DNA of 28,820 nucleotides from RGIG3528 sp045629005 (GTDB lineage: Bacteria > Bacillota > Clostridia > Lachnospirales > Lachnospiraceae), in assembly GCA_045629005.1 (NCBI GenBank), contig JAZQQJ010000016.1, positions 1 to 28,820 on the forward strand, given 5' to 3'. The notes below the pieces were generated by a model, which ran no database searches, had not been told where the DNA came from, and saw only the letters and a list, made by a program, of their open reading frames with translations. This document shows, in pieces, positions 1 through 6,421 of the stretch (positions are counted from its first letter, which is position 1; each line of letters opens with the position of its first letter). Both the position numbers and the translations under genes were made by a program.

Positions 1-220
1 TTAGGTATAGCAAGCGGGATTCAGCCCTCTCTACCTAATCCGCGGCGAAGTTTAGGTAAAGATGAACGATTTTGCCGCGTCATGCCTAAAAAATCTCCGG
101 CTTTAGGTACAGATTGACATTTTCTGCTGTTTATACCTAAAAAATCTCCAGCGTTAGGCACAGACCGGCATTTTACGTTTTCTACGCCTAAAAAGTACCG
201 GCACAAGGTACGGGTTCGTC
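1..220. repeat. 51-bp tandem stem-loop array, TTAGGTAC family, locus 1
   Basis: Units start at 1, 52, 103 and 154, exactly 51 bp apart, with a decayed fifth at about 204. Each unit opens with TTAGGTA or TTAGGCA and about 25-30 bp later carries the inverted partner (TACCTAA, TGCCTAA or GCCTAAA), so each could form a stem-loop of about 38 nt. The loop and the following spacer vary between units. The same family with the same period recurs at 20513-20653. The array may continue left of the window. It lies just upstream of the MATE gene promoter. Confidence 0.85.
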
Positions 221-231
221 GCTTTTATATG

Positions 232-260
232 TTTATTGTGCACTCAAAGTGTGATAGAAT
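232..260 (+). promoter_or_regulatory. Candidate promoter of the MATE gene
   Basis: An extended -10 (TG-A-TAGAAT, hexamer 255-260) lies 17 bp after a weak -35 (TTTATT, 232-237). This predicts a start near 267 and a leader of about 75 nt before the ATG at 343. Confidence 0.5.
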
Positions 261-342
261 ACACGGTATTGTTTTGGAAATGTTTTAATCGGGTATAAAA
301 GACAATAAGCGGACTATTACGAAGGGCAATAAGAAAACTGTT

Positions 343-1770
343 ATGGAAAACGATAAAAATACAAATACGAAAAATGATAAGAAAACTATTCTGTTTGAAG
401 AGACTCCTGTACCTAAAGCCGTGATGACACTTGCGGTGCCGACGGTCATAGGCTGTCTTGTTATGATTCTGTATAATCTTGCAGACACCTACTTTGTCGG
501 AATGCTCAACGACCCCGTTGAGACAGCCGCAGTAACTCTCGGAGCAACCGTAATTCTTGCCTTCAACGCAGTCACCAACCTGTTCGGCGTAGGCTCATCA
601 AGCCTTATGAGCAGAGCACTTGGCGTAAAGGATTATGATACTTTCAAAAGGACCTCGGCATTTGGCTTCTATTGTGCACTGGCTGCTTCCCTGCTCTTTT
701 CAGCGCTCGTTGCAATTTTTAACACACCGCTTCTAAACCTCCTCGGTGCAGCAGCTGACAACATTGAAGCCACCCGCTCATATATTTTCTGGACCGTAAT
801 ATGCGGAGCCGTTCCGGCAATAATCAATGTTGTAATGGGCAACCTTGTTCGTTCTGAAGGCAGTGCTCTGCACGCAAGCATCGGCACTATGAGCGGATGT
901 CTTTTAAACATTATTCTTGACCCGTTTTTTATCCTTCCTCAGTTTCTTAATATGGGCGCAGCAGGTGCAGGCCTTGCAACGTGCATCTCAAACTGCGTCG
1001 CATGCATATATTTCTTCGTTCTCCTCAAAGTGAAGAAGGGCCGTACCTATGTTTCAATAAGCATCAAAGACTTCAGGCCGTCCAAGTACATTGTGAAGGA
1101 AGTTGTACTTGTAGGTGTCCCCGCATCTATCCAAAACCTTCTGAACGTAACAGGAATGACCGTTATGAACAATTCCATGTCGGCATTCGGCTCCGAAGCC
1201 GTATCCGCAATGGGAATCGCTCATAAAACGACAATGATTCCGATGTATGTTTCAATGGGGCTTACTCAGGGAGTTATGCCGCTAATCGGTTATAACTTTG
1301 CTTCAAAGAACAAAAAAAGAATGTCTTCAGCCATTAAATTTACACTTGGCATCGGAACTGTTTTTATGGTGATTGCAACCTTTTTCTTCTTCGTATTTGC
1401 AAAACCGATTATTATGCTTTTCATGGACAACGAACTTATTGTCGAATATGGTGCGGCATTTATCAAAGGCCTGTGCCTTGCCCAGCCGTTCCTTGCCATT
1501 GACTTTTCCGGTGTTGCGGTTTTCCAGGCATGCGGAATGGGCGAAAAATCACTTGTATTTGCAATACTTAGAAAGATTGTATTCGAAATTCCCGCTCTAA
1601 TCGTTTTAAACAAACTTTTCCCCATGTACGGCGCTGCATACGCACAGCTTGTTGCAGAAGTCGTGCTCGCTGTGGCGGCAGTCCTGATGCTCAGGAAAAT
1701 AATGCGTGGAAACAAGAAAAGTCCGTCACGAAATGAACGGAAAGTACACAGACAAAGAACTGCACTATGA
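343..1770 (+). CDS. MATE family multidrug/cation antiporter
   Basis: A 475-residue polytopic membrane protein, the normal length for the MATE family (about 12 helices in two related halves). MATE proteins export drugs or metabolites in exchange for Na+ or H+. The first helix carries the typical pattern of a Pro-Thr-Val-Ile stretch followed by LYNLADTYFVG at about residues 42-53. The second half starts with a similar VGVPASIQNLLN segment near residue 262. The first 20 residues are charged and cytoplasmic, and the C-terminal tail is basic. No strong Shine-Dalgarno sequence precedes the ATG; the nearest is GAAGGG about 20 nt upstream, so the start is less certain than the family call. The gene stands alone, between a repeat array and a terminator-like hairpin. 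The substrate cannot be inferred. Confidence 0.9.
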   Translation: MENDKNTNTKNDKKTILFEETPVPKAVMTLAVPTVIGCLVMILYNLADTYFVGMLNDPVETAAVTLGATVILAFNAVTNLFGVGSSSLMSRALGVKDYDTFKRTSAFGFYCALAASLLFSALVAIFNTPLLNLLGAAADNIEATRSYIFWTVICGAVPAIINVVMGNLVRSEGSALHASIGTMSGCLLNIILDPFFILPQFLNMGAAGAGLATCISNCVACIYFFVLLKVKKGRTYVSISIKDFRPSKYIVKEVVLVGVPASIQNLLNVTGMTVMNNSMSAFGSEAVSAMGIAHKTTMIPMYVSMGLTQGVMPLIGYNFASKNKKRMSSAIKFTLGIGTVFMVIATFFFFVFAKPIIMLFMDNELIVEYGAAFIKGLCLAQPFLAIDFSGVAVFQACGMGEKSLVFAILRKIVFEIPALIVLNKLFPMYGAAYAQLVAEVVLAVAAVLMLRKIMRGNKKSPSRNERKVHRQRTAL

Positions 1771-1801
1771 CGAGAAATAGAACATAGCTAAAATGAAGTA
1801 A

Positions 1802-1822
1802 GGTGGATCTTCGCAATCCGCC
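1802..1822. other. Small hairpin after the MATE gene
   Basis: GGTGGAT (1802-1808) pairs with ATCCGCC (1816-1822), with one G-U pair and a 7-nt loop. It has no U-tract and could be part of the 3' processing signal ahead of the larger hairpin at 1850-1897. Confidence 0.4.
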
Positions 1823-1849
1823 ACACTACATGTGCAGGTTCAAATGCAA

Positions 1850-1897
1850 AAACAGGCTTTTATCTAATAAACAAATCCTTGGGATAAAAGCCTGTTT
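1850..1897. terminator. Terminator-like hairpin between MATE and the 103-aa gene
   Basis: AAACAGGCTTTTATC (1850-1864) and GATAAAAGCCTGTTT (1883-1897) form a perfect 15-bp stem around an 18-nt loop. The stem's AT-rich end supplies U-rich 3' sequence on either strand, so it could end transcription from both the plus-strand MATE gene and the convergent minus-strand gene. Confidence 0.7.
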
Positions 1898-1985
1898 ATT
1901 CTTAACCAGCCTAAGGTTAAAGCTGTCAGATGTATTTCTACCCCCAGCAAACGTCCAAAACGTAATAACCTTGTTTTTTTTTACA

Positions 1986-2297
1986 TCAGCTATCAGCTTT
2001 TTTCAAGTATATTGTCGACACCACATTTCTGCCTTTACTTGAATCACTAACAACTTGTATAACATAATACGTACCGTCTATTCGTTTCTTAATCGTAATT
2101 TGCGGAGCCTTCTTCCCGTCTTTGGTTTTGTAAAGTTTTGAGACACCTCCATCCCATTCAACTGAATCATAGTTTGCCAAGACATCGCGTCCGTTTATAA
2201 CATCAAGAACAAAGTTGTAAATATCGGCGTCTATTGAATTACAATAATCCTCCATAATTTTCTTCATTGCCGGAGAATGATCTTCTTTTGTGGTCAT
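1986..2297 (-). CDS. Small protein resembling the C-terminal part of phage barnase/EndoU-like nuclease domains
   Basis: A 103-residue soluble protein with a good ribosome binding site (AGAGGTGA, 5-6 nt before the ATG). Its C-terminal half (GTYYVIQVVSDSSKGRN then VVSTIYLKK) resembles the final beta-hairpin of phage-associated barnase/EndoU/ColicinE5-D/RelE-like nuclease domains, which usually form the tail of larger phage head or polymorphic-toxin proteins. The resemblance is from memory and moderate. The N-terminal half is helical and unfamiliar. No phage gene or obvious immunity gene is adjacent; the next gene on the strand is the 87-aa SOS-associated protein. It could be a free-standing nuclease, a trimmed remnant or an unrelated fold. 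Confidence 0.5.
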   Translation of the reverse strand: MTTKEDHSPAMKKIMEDYCNSIDADIYNFVLDVINGRDVLANYDSVEWDGGVSKLYKTKDGKKAPQITIKKRIDGTYYVIQVVSDSSKGRNVVSTIYLKKADS

Positions 2298-2347
2298 TCA
2301 GTTCACCTCTTCCTTCATCGTAATTGTAGTAAAAAAGTGCAGAATGA

Positions 2348-2611
2348 TTATTTCGCCTCCACAAACCATTTGTTGTTTTCGTCATAGAATAGAAAGCTTG
2401 AGTGGCCTTCTATAATGCAGGTGTAACGCACGCCCGTTCCGCCGGCATTAAAGGAGGCCGCTTTTCTTACGTCCGTTATTTTGTCGATTTTGTAGACCTT
2501 GCCATCGCGCCATGTAATGCTTTGCGGGGCAAGATGACCTTCGGGCGTAAAAAGAGCCGTCACTTCCACATAAACCTTTCTTCTGTTTTGGAGGGGTGCG
2601 TCTGTAATCAT
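2348..2611 (-). CDS. Small protein of the S24-repressor / Y-family polymerase neighbourhood
   Basis: An 87-residue soluble protein. Its pattern (KVYVEVTALF, then WRDGKVYKIDKI, DVRKAASFNAGGTGVRYTC, FLFYDENNKWFVE) matches a small family that in Clostridia lies beside a LexA-like S24 repressor and a UmuC/DinB-like polymerase; this is recalled, not searched. Here the divergent neighbour is an XRE/S24 repressor, but no polymerase is in the window. The frame can be extended to a TTG at 2617, but a near-consensus promoter (2618-2646) ends directly before it, so the ATG at 2609-2611 is preferred and would be almost leaderless. A downstream GTG preceded by AGAAAGG is another option. Confidence 0.65.
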   Translation of the reverse strand: MITDAPLQNRRKVYVEVTALFTPEGHLAPQSITWRDGKVYKIDKITDVRKAASFNAGGTGVRYTCIIEGHSSFLFYDENNKWFVEAK

Positions 2612-2617
2612 GGCCAA

Positions 2618-2646
2618 ATCATACTCTGCGTTTTTGGGATTGTCAA
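2618..2646 (-). promoter_or_regulatory. Near-consensus promoter of the 87-aa gene
   Basis: On the minus strand, a perfect TTGACA (2646-2641), a 17-bp spacer and TATGAT (2623-2618). The expected start is near 2611, on the chosen ATG itself, which implies a leaderless or nearly leaderless message. Confidence 0.7.
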
Positions 2647-2688
2647 TATGCCTTTTGTATCTTTTTCTATTTTTTGTAGAATTTTGTC

Positions 2689-2717
2689 TTGATTTTCTGC
2701 CTTCGCTGTCGTATAAT
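2689..2717 (+). promoter_or_regulatory. Promoter of the S24 repressor gene
   Basis: TTGATT (2689-2694), a 17-bp spacer and a perfect TATAAT (2712-2717). It is followed by a short leader with AAGGGGG (2733-2739) before the ATG at 2745. Confidence 0.75.
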
Positions 2718-2725
2718 GAAGACAG
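2706..2725. promoter_or_regulatory. Candidate operator over the repressor's own -10 box
   Basis: CTGTC (2706-2710) and GACAG (2721-2725) form a perfect inverted repeat separated by 10 bp that contain the TATAAT. The position is ideal for autorepression by a dimeric XRE-type repressor. It does not match the Bacillus LexA box (GAAC-N4-GTTC). Confidence 0.45.
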
Positions 2726-2744
2726 TCAATTTAAGGGGGACAAT

Positions 2745-3467
2745 ATGAATAATTTCGGAGATATCATTTCTAAGTACCGCAAGCTCAGGGGGCTGAAGCA
2801 GTCGGATGTCAGCAATGCTCTTAACGAGCTTAATAAGGATAAAGATTTTCACATTACATTTAAAGCCGTTTCTTCATGGGAAAGCGGCCACACGGAGCCT
2901 TCGCTCGAGGTTTTCTTCCAGCTTTGCCGTCTCTTCGACATAAAGGACATCTATGAAGAAGTTTTCGGTTCAAACCCGTACAATGCCCACTCAGGCCTTA
3001 ATGCGCTCGGCAAGGAACGTGCCCGTGAGTACGTCGGACTTCTTTTACAGGAAAACAGATTCAGGAAAGTCAATGAAAGCAACTCTTTCGACATTGCACC
3101 GCAGCTCATTCGCATTTACGACCAGCCGGCTTCCGCAGGTCCCGGAAACTTCCTCGACGGTGATGACTTTGAAGAGTTTCCTCGTGACGCTTCCGTTCCG
3201 GCAGAAGCTTCCTTTGGCATACGCATAAGCGGTGACAGCATGAAGCCTTTTTGTAACACTTCCGATGTTCTCTGGGTTCACAGCCAGAACACTCTTGAGC
3301 ATAACGAAACCGGCATTTTCCTCTTGGACGGCCAGGCTTACTGCAAAAAGCTTCAGAGCAATAAAAAAGGAATCGCACTGATATCTCTTAATAAAAAGTA
3401 CCAGCCGATTCCGGTTAATGAATATTCTGATTTCAGAGTTCTCGGAAAAGTTGTCGGAAAGCGTTGA
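2745..3467 (+). CDS. XRE-S24 family LexA/CI-like self-cleaving repressor
   Basis: A 240-residue cytoplasmic transcription factor. Residues 3-68 are an XRE helix-turn-helix (ISKYRKLRGLKQSDVS, then AVSSWESGHTEPSLE). Residues about 118-240 are an S24 peptidase domain. The likely Ala-Gly cleavage site is A131-G132 in PASAGPG, the nucleophile is S165 in SGDSMKP, and the general base is K201 in AYCKKL. The domain order is that of phage CI and clostridial LexA-like repressors, which cleave themselves on RecA activation. The frame is open well upstream, but the ATG at 2745 has AAGGGGG six nt before it and follows a strong promoter. It is divergent from the 87-aa gene. A palindrome over its -10 suggests autoregulation. 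A prophage origin is possible, but no phage genes surround it. Confidence 0.9.
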   Translation: MNNFGDIISKYRKLRGLKQSDVSNALNELNKDKDFHITFKAVSSWESGHTEPSLEVFFQLCRLFDIKDIYEEVFGSNPYNAHSGLNALGKERAREYVGLLLQENRFRKVNESNSFDIAPQLIRIYDQPASAGPGNFLDGDDFEEFPRDASVPAEASFGIRISGDSMKPFCNTSDVLWVHSQNTLEHNETGIFLLDGQAYCKKLQSNKKGIALISLNKKYQPIPVNEYSDFRVLGKVVGKR

Positions 3468-3476
3468 TTTCTTCCG

Positions 3477-3590
3477 TTTTCCCGTCTCGAACGTTTACTT
3501 TGTGTTTTTTAATGTCTTCCCGCCTTGAACGCTTACTTTGCGTTTTTTAAAGTCTTCCCGCCTTGAACGCTTACTTTGCCTCTTTTAATG
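3477..3590. repeat. 38-bp tandem repeat overlapping the 3' end of the Nudix gene
   Basis: Three units with GAACG at 3489, 3527 and 3565, exactly 38 bp apart, of the form TCTTCCCGCCTTGAACGC followed by TTACTTTGCGTTTTTTAA. The rightmost copy contains the stop codon and last codons of the Nudix gene (stop at 3571-3573), so the other two look like copies of a gene tail carried into the convergent intergenic region. Confidence 0.8.
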
Positions 3591-3969
3591 CACTTCTTAC
3601 CTTGTCAAGGATAGTTATGTCTGCGGGCAGCCACCCGACAGAGTCCAGTTCGTCCGCAGTGAGCCATTTTGCAGCCTCATGCTCTTTAAGCACCAGTTCT
3701 CCTGTCTTCACAGCGCATCGGAAACATTTCATTGAAAGATGAAATGTCGGATAGTCATACTCAATTGTGTCCAAATACTCTCCGACTTCAATCTCGGTGT
3801 CCAGTTCCTCACGGATTTCTCTTGCAAGAGCCTCTTCCGGAGTTTCTCCCGCTTCGACCTTTCCTCCCGGGAATTCCCACCCGTCCTTGTAGTCGCCATA
3901 TCCTCTCTGAGTTGCAAAAACACGGCCTTTGTCGCAAATTACCGCTGCCACCACATCAATCTTTTTCAT
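3571..3969 (-). CDS. MutT/NudG-like Nudix hydrolase
   Basis: A 132-residue protein with a full Nudix box at residues 36-56 (G36-x5-E42-x7-R50-E51-I52-x-E54-E55), which binds Mg2+ and hydrolyses a nucleoside diphosphate linkage. The start MKKIDVVAAVI and the early QRGYGDYKDGWEFPGGK segment fit the short MutT/NudG type that removes oxidised dNTPs such as 8-oxo-dGTP. The substrate is inferred. The ATG at 3969 is chosen because the longer frame has no family-like N-terminus and because AGGAAA precedes this ATG. The gene overlaps the end of the upstream acyltransferase by 14 nt, which implies translational coupling. The pairing has no obvious functional logic. Confidence 0.9.
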   Translation of the reverse strand: MKKIDVVAAVICDKGRVFATQRGYGDYKDGWEFPGGKVEAGETPEEALAREIREELDTEIEVGEYLDTIEYDYPTFHLSMKCFRCAVKTGELVLKEHEAAKWLTADELDSVGWLPADITILDKVRSALKEAK

Positions 3970-5110
3970 TTTCCTGTGCCTTTCCAAATTTTGATGCAAC
4001 AGCGTTCACGCACTTACTTACTTTTTCACAATGAACAACAAACCTTCCGTCAAGGTACTTATTCCAAAGCTTATCCACAGTAAGTCTTCTAAGAATATCT
4101 ATAACAGTACATCCGGCATAAATTACAACTACACCCAGCAATGAGAATGCAAATACAAGCGCCGGATTGGTTTCTTTGTAAATCGGGAAAAATTTTGGGA
4201 GCCACAAATCGCTCATAAACATGTTCGCATGAATGAGATACACACCGAAGGTGCAGCCGGCAAGGTAGTTAACAGCCTTGCTGTACTTCATATCAAGCTT
4301 CGTAAAACCGATAAACAGCTCTGTGCTCACAAGTATTACCAGCGGGCTGTTCAGTTCTCTGTAGAAGTAACGCAAAGACATAATCTCCGCGCTTCCGATT
4401 TTTGCTCCGATAAACGTAAGGACATATGCCGAAGCGAGTAAAACTGCATAGAAAACCACAGCAAGTGCAATATGCTTTGCAGCACCTTTCTTTTCGGTGT
4501 CGCCGAACCTTCTTAAGTATCCCGCAATAAAGTAAACAACAATTACAGGAAGCAGTCTGTCTCCCAGAACCTTAGGGAACAAATTCGGAATGCCGCCATA
4601 AAGTACTACAACGACAACAATCAATGTAGTCAGAAGTGCCTTATATTCTTTCTTATCCATAGCATTAATCAGCTTGTTAAAGAAAGGCGAAAGCAGCATG
4701 AGAATAATATATGCCGTTACAAACCAATACTGAGCAAAAAGGATCGGGAGAAAAGAAAGCTTTGTCATTCCAAGAATGCCTCTGAGTTGGAATTGTCCCG
4801 TACATATCAGCGAAATAACCCATATAGCCCACAGGCCTATTGTATAGAACCAAACCTCTCCGGCTATTTTGAAAATCTTCTTCGCCGTTATTGTCTGCCC
4901 AATCATAAAGTAGCCGGAAATAAGCACAAAGCATCCGACTCCGACCTGTCCGCCCATATGAAGCAAATCGGTTATTATTTTATAAACACCTGTAGTACAT
5001 GTATACAAATCATACAGACCAAAAAAGTCATCACTATGGCTCATTACAATCAGGACCATGCTGACAATTCGTAAAAGTTCCAGATTAGACTGTCTTTTTG
5101 TATTTCCCAT
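3956..5110 (-). CDS. Acyltransferase family 3 membrane protein
   Basis: A 384-residue protein with about 10 membrane helices. The N-terminus (NLELLRIVSMVLIVMSH) is the family hallmark: the helix-1 arginine followed by the conserved histidine of acyltransferase-3 proteins. Family members O-acetylate or succinylate cell-wall and capsular sugars using an acyl donor from the cytoplasm. The substrate here is unknown. The ATG at 5110 has GGAAGGG seven nt upstream, whereas the longer frame to 5161 lacks a ribosome binding site. It is the first gene of a two-gene operon with the Nudix hydrolase and has its own promoter at 5193-5221. The C-terminal ~35 residues are charged and cytoplasmic. Confidence 0.88.
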   Translation of the reverse strand: MGNTKRQSNLELLRIVSMVLIVMSHSDDFFGLYDLYTCTTGVYKIITDLLHMGGQVGVGCFVLISGYFMIGQTITAKKIFKIAGEVWFYTIGLWAIWVISLICTGQFQLRGILGMTKLSFLPILFAQYWFVTAYIILMLLSPFFNKLINAMDKKEYKALLTTLIVVVVVLYGGIPNLFPKVLGDRLLPVIVVYFIAGYLRRFGDTEKKGAAKHIALAVVFYAVLLASAYVLTFIGAKIGSAEIMSLRYFYRELNSPLVILVSTELFIGFTKLDMKYSKAVNYLAGCTFGVYLIHANMFMSDLWLPKFFPIYKETNPALVFAFSLLGVVVIYAGCTVIDILRRLTVDKLWNKYLDGRFVVHCEKVSKCVNAVASKFGKAQENEKD

Positions 5111-5192
5111 AATTAAGCCCTTCCGAAAATGATTATATTCATATAAGTTCCCTGTGTGCACGACCGTCCAATCATGTCACAGAACAGTTTCT

Positions 5193-5221
5193 ATTATGCT
5201 ATATTCGATAAAACTTTGCAA
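5193..5221 (-). promoter_or_regulatory. Promoter of the acyltransferase/Nudix operon
   Basis: On the minus strand, TTGCAA (5221-5216), a 17-bp spacer and CATAAT (5198-5193), about 80 nt before the ATG at 5110. Confidence 0.55.
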
Positions 5222-5249
5222 GTCATTGCATTCCTGACCGAGTTCATAC

Positions 5250-5278
5250 TTGTTTATCACTCGCAATTATGGTATAAA
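5250..5278 (+). promoter_or_regulatory. Promoter of the DUF4430 / ECF S-component operon
   Basis: TTGTTT (5250-5255), a 17-bp spacer ending in TGG and TATAAA (5273-5278). The leader is only about 50 nt, too short for a cobalamin riboswitch. Confidence 0.6.
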
Positions 5279-5333
5279 CATCCCCTGTAAAAGAATTAAC
5301 ACAGATTGCCCCATCATAAAAGGAAGCCAAATT

Positions 5334-5774
5334 ATGAAAAAGAAAATCAAAGCATCTTTTCTCATTCCCGCACTTTTGATTATCGCATTATGCGTCTTTG
5401 TGTACGGGGAATCAAAACCTTCAAACAAATCTTCAAACGATCCCTGGTCAAACGCAACTTACACAAAGGACAAAACATTCGGAAACGGAAGTACATCCTT
5501 CCAGGTTGAAGTTGTAGTCGAAGACCATTCCGTAACTTTCACAATAAACACCGCCAAAGCAACCGTTGGTGATGCTCTCATCGAGCATAATCTCATTGCA
5601 GGCGATGCCGGCGAATTCGGACTGTACGTTAAAGAAGTCAACGGAATAACTGCTGACTACGATGTTGACCAGCATTACTGGGGTTTTAATCAAAACGGCG
5701 AAATGATGATGGTAGGCGTTGACGGTGAGCCCGTAACCGCAGGAAGTCACTACGAACTCGTATATTCAAAGTAA
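5334..5774 (+). CDS. DUF4430 (transcobalamin-like C-terminal domain) exported protein
   Basis: A 146-residue secreted or membrane-anchored protein. A basic N-terminus and hydrophobic segment at residues about 8-24 form the signal/anchor. The sequence IALC at the end of the segment is not a good lipobox, so lipidation is doubtful. Residues about 50-146 fit DUF4430: TVGDALIEHNLI, then a Gly-rich strand, VNGITADYD, and the closing YWGFNQNGEMM and GSHYELVYS strands. The fold is shared with the C-terminal domain of B12 carriers. The ATG at 5334 has AAAGGAAG at the right distance; the longer frame starts inside the promoter. It ends 6 nt before the ECF S-component, so the two probably act together as capture protein and membrane receptor for a small ligand. 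The ligand is not proven. Confidence 0.85.
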   Translation: MKKKIKASFLIPALLIIALCVFVYGESKPSNKSSNDPWSNATYTKDKTFGNGSTSFQVEVVVEDHSVTFTINTAKATVGDALIEHNLIAGDAGEFGLYVKEVNGITADYDVDQHYWGFNQNGEMMMVGVDGEPVTAGSHYELVYSK

Positions 5775-5780
5775 ACTGCC

Positions 5781-6302
5781 ATGACAAAGCGACTGTCAAT
5801 AAAAGAACTGGCTATATTTTCGGTGCTCGGGGCAATCATGTACTGCTCCAAGTTTTTAATGGAAGTTTTGCCAAACATTCACCTGCTCGGAATGTTTATA
5901 ATGACTTTCACGGTAGTATTTCGCAAGAAGGCACTGATTCCCATTTACGTCTACGTGTTTCTGGACGGTCTCTTCGGAGGCTTTTCCTTATGGTGGATAC
6001 CATACCTTTACATTTGGACAATTCTCTGGGGTGTCACCATGCTACTTCCGAAAAAAATGCCGGATAAACTGTGCTATATTGTTTACCCGATTGTCTGTTG
6101 TCTTCACGGTCTTGCTTTCGGAGCACTCTATGCGCCCGCCCAGGCGATTATGTTCAACATGAATTTTCAGCAGATCGTTGCATGGATAATAGCGGGGTTT
6201 CCTTTCGATCTTATTCACGGAATAAGCAACCTGTTTATGGGAATACTTATTGTCCCGCTTTCAAAGCTTATGAAAAAGCTCGTAAGAGCGTATGACATAT
6301 AA
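5781..6302 (+). CDS. ECF transporter S-component (substrate-binding membrane subunit)
   Basis: A 173-residue integral membrane protein with about 5-6 helices, the size of ECF S-components. The start (LSIKELAIFSVLGAIMYCSKFLMEVLPNIH) is typical of helix 1 of these proteins, which pair with a shared EcfAA'T module to import vitamins or cofactors. No EcfA or EcfT gene is in the window, so a group II arrangement with the energising module elsewhere is likely. It follows the DUF4430 gene after 6 nt and is followed by a terminator-like hairpin. The association with DUF4430 suggests a corrinoid or related cofactor, but there is no B12 riboswitch. Confidence 0.85.
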   Translation: MTKRLSIKELAIFSVLGAIMYCSKFLMEVLPNIHLLGMFIMTFTVVFRKKALIPIYVYVFLDGLFGGFSLWWIPYLYIWTILWGVTMLLPKKMPDKLCYIVYPIVCCLHGLAFGALYAPAQAIMFNMNFQQIVAWIIAGFPFDLIHGISNLFMGILIVPLSKLMKKLVRAYDI

Positions 6303-6350
6303 GTGCACCATCGTTTTTCAAATTCGCGCGAAAACAATAATATACAACAA

Positions 6351-6412
6351 GAGCCGTCGGAGTACCGATACGCAACCCTGATTCAGGTTACATATCAAAC
6401 GTCCGTCGGCTC
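6351..6412. terminator. Convergent terminator after the ECF operon
   Basis: GAGCCGTCGGA (6351-6361) and TCCGTCGGCTC (6402-6412) form an 11-bp stem with one T-T mismatch around a loop that has its own small stem (AACC..GGTT). It is followed by ATTTTAAAT. It sits between the plus-strand ECF gene and the minus-strand glycosidase-like gene and may serve both. Confidence 0.6.
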
Positions 6413-6421
6413 ATTTTAAAT

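Noticed and set aside
1..220. Regularly spaced repeats as a CRISPR array
   Set aside because: The conserved part is a pair of inverted arms with a variable loop, the gap between units is only 13 bp, and repeats are not identical. No cas gene is present.
669..911. Minus-strand frames inside the MATE gene
   Set aside because: Shadow frames without ribosome binding sites or protein-like composition, as with most antisense frames in this window.
2610..2744. Longer N-terminus for the S24 repressor
   Set aside because: The extension is hydrophobic, runs through the gene's own promoter and is followed by a perfect ribosome binding site and ATG at 2745.
5160..5333. Cobalamin riboswitch before the DUF4430 gene
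   Set aside because: No B12-box sequence and too little leader after the promoter.
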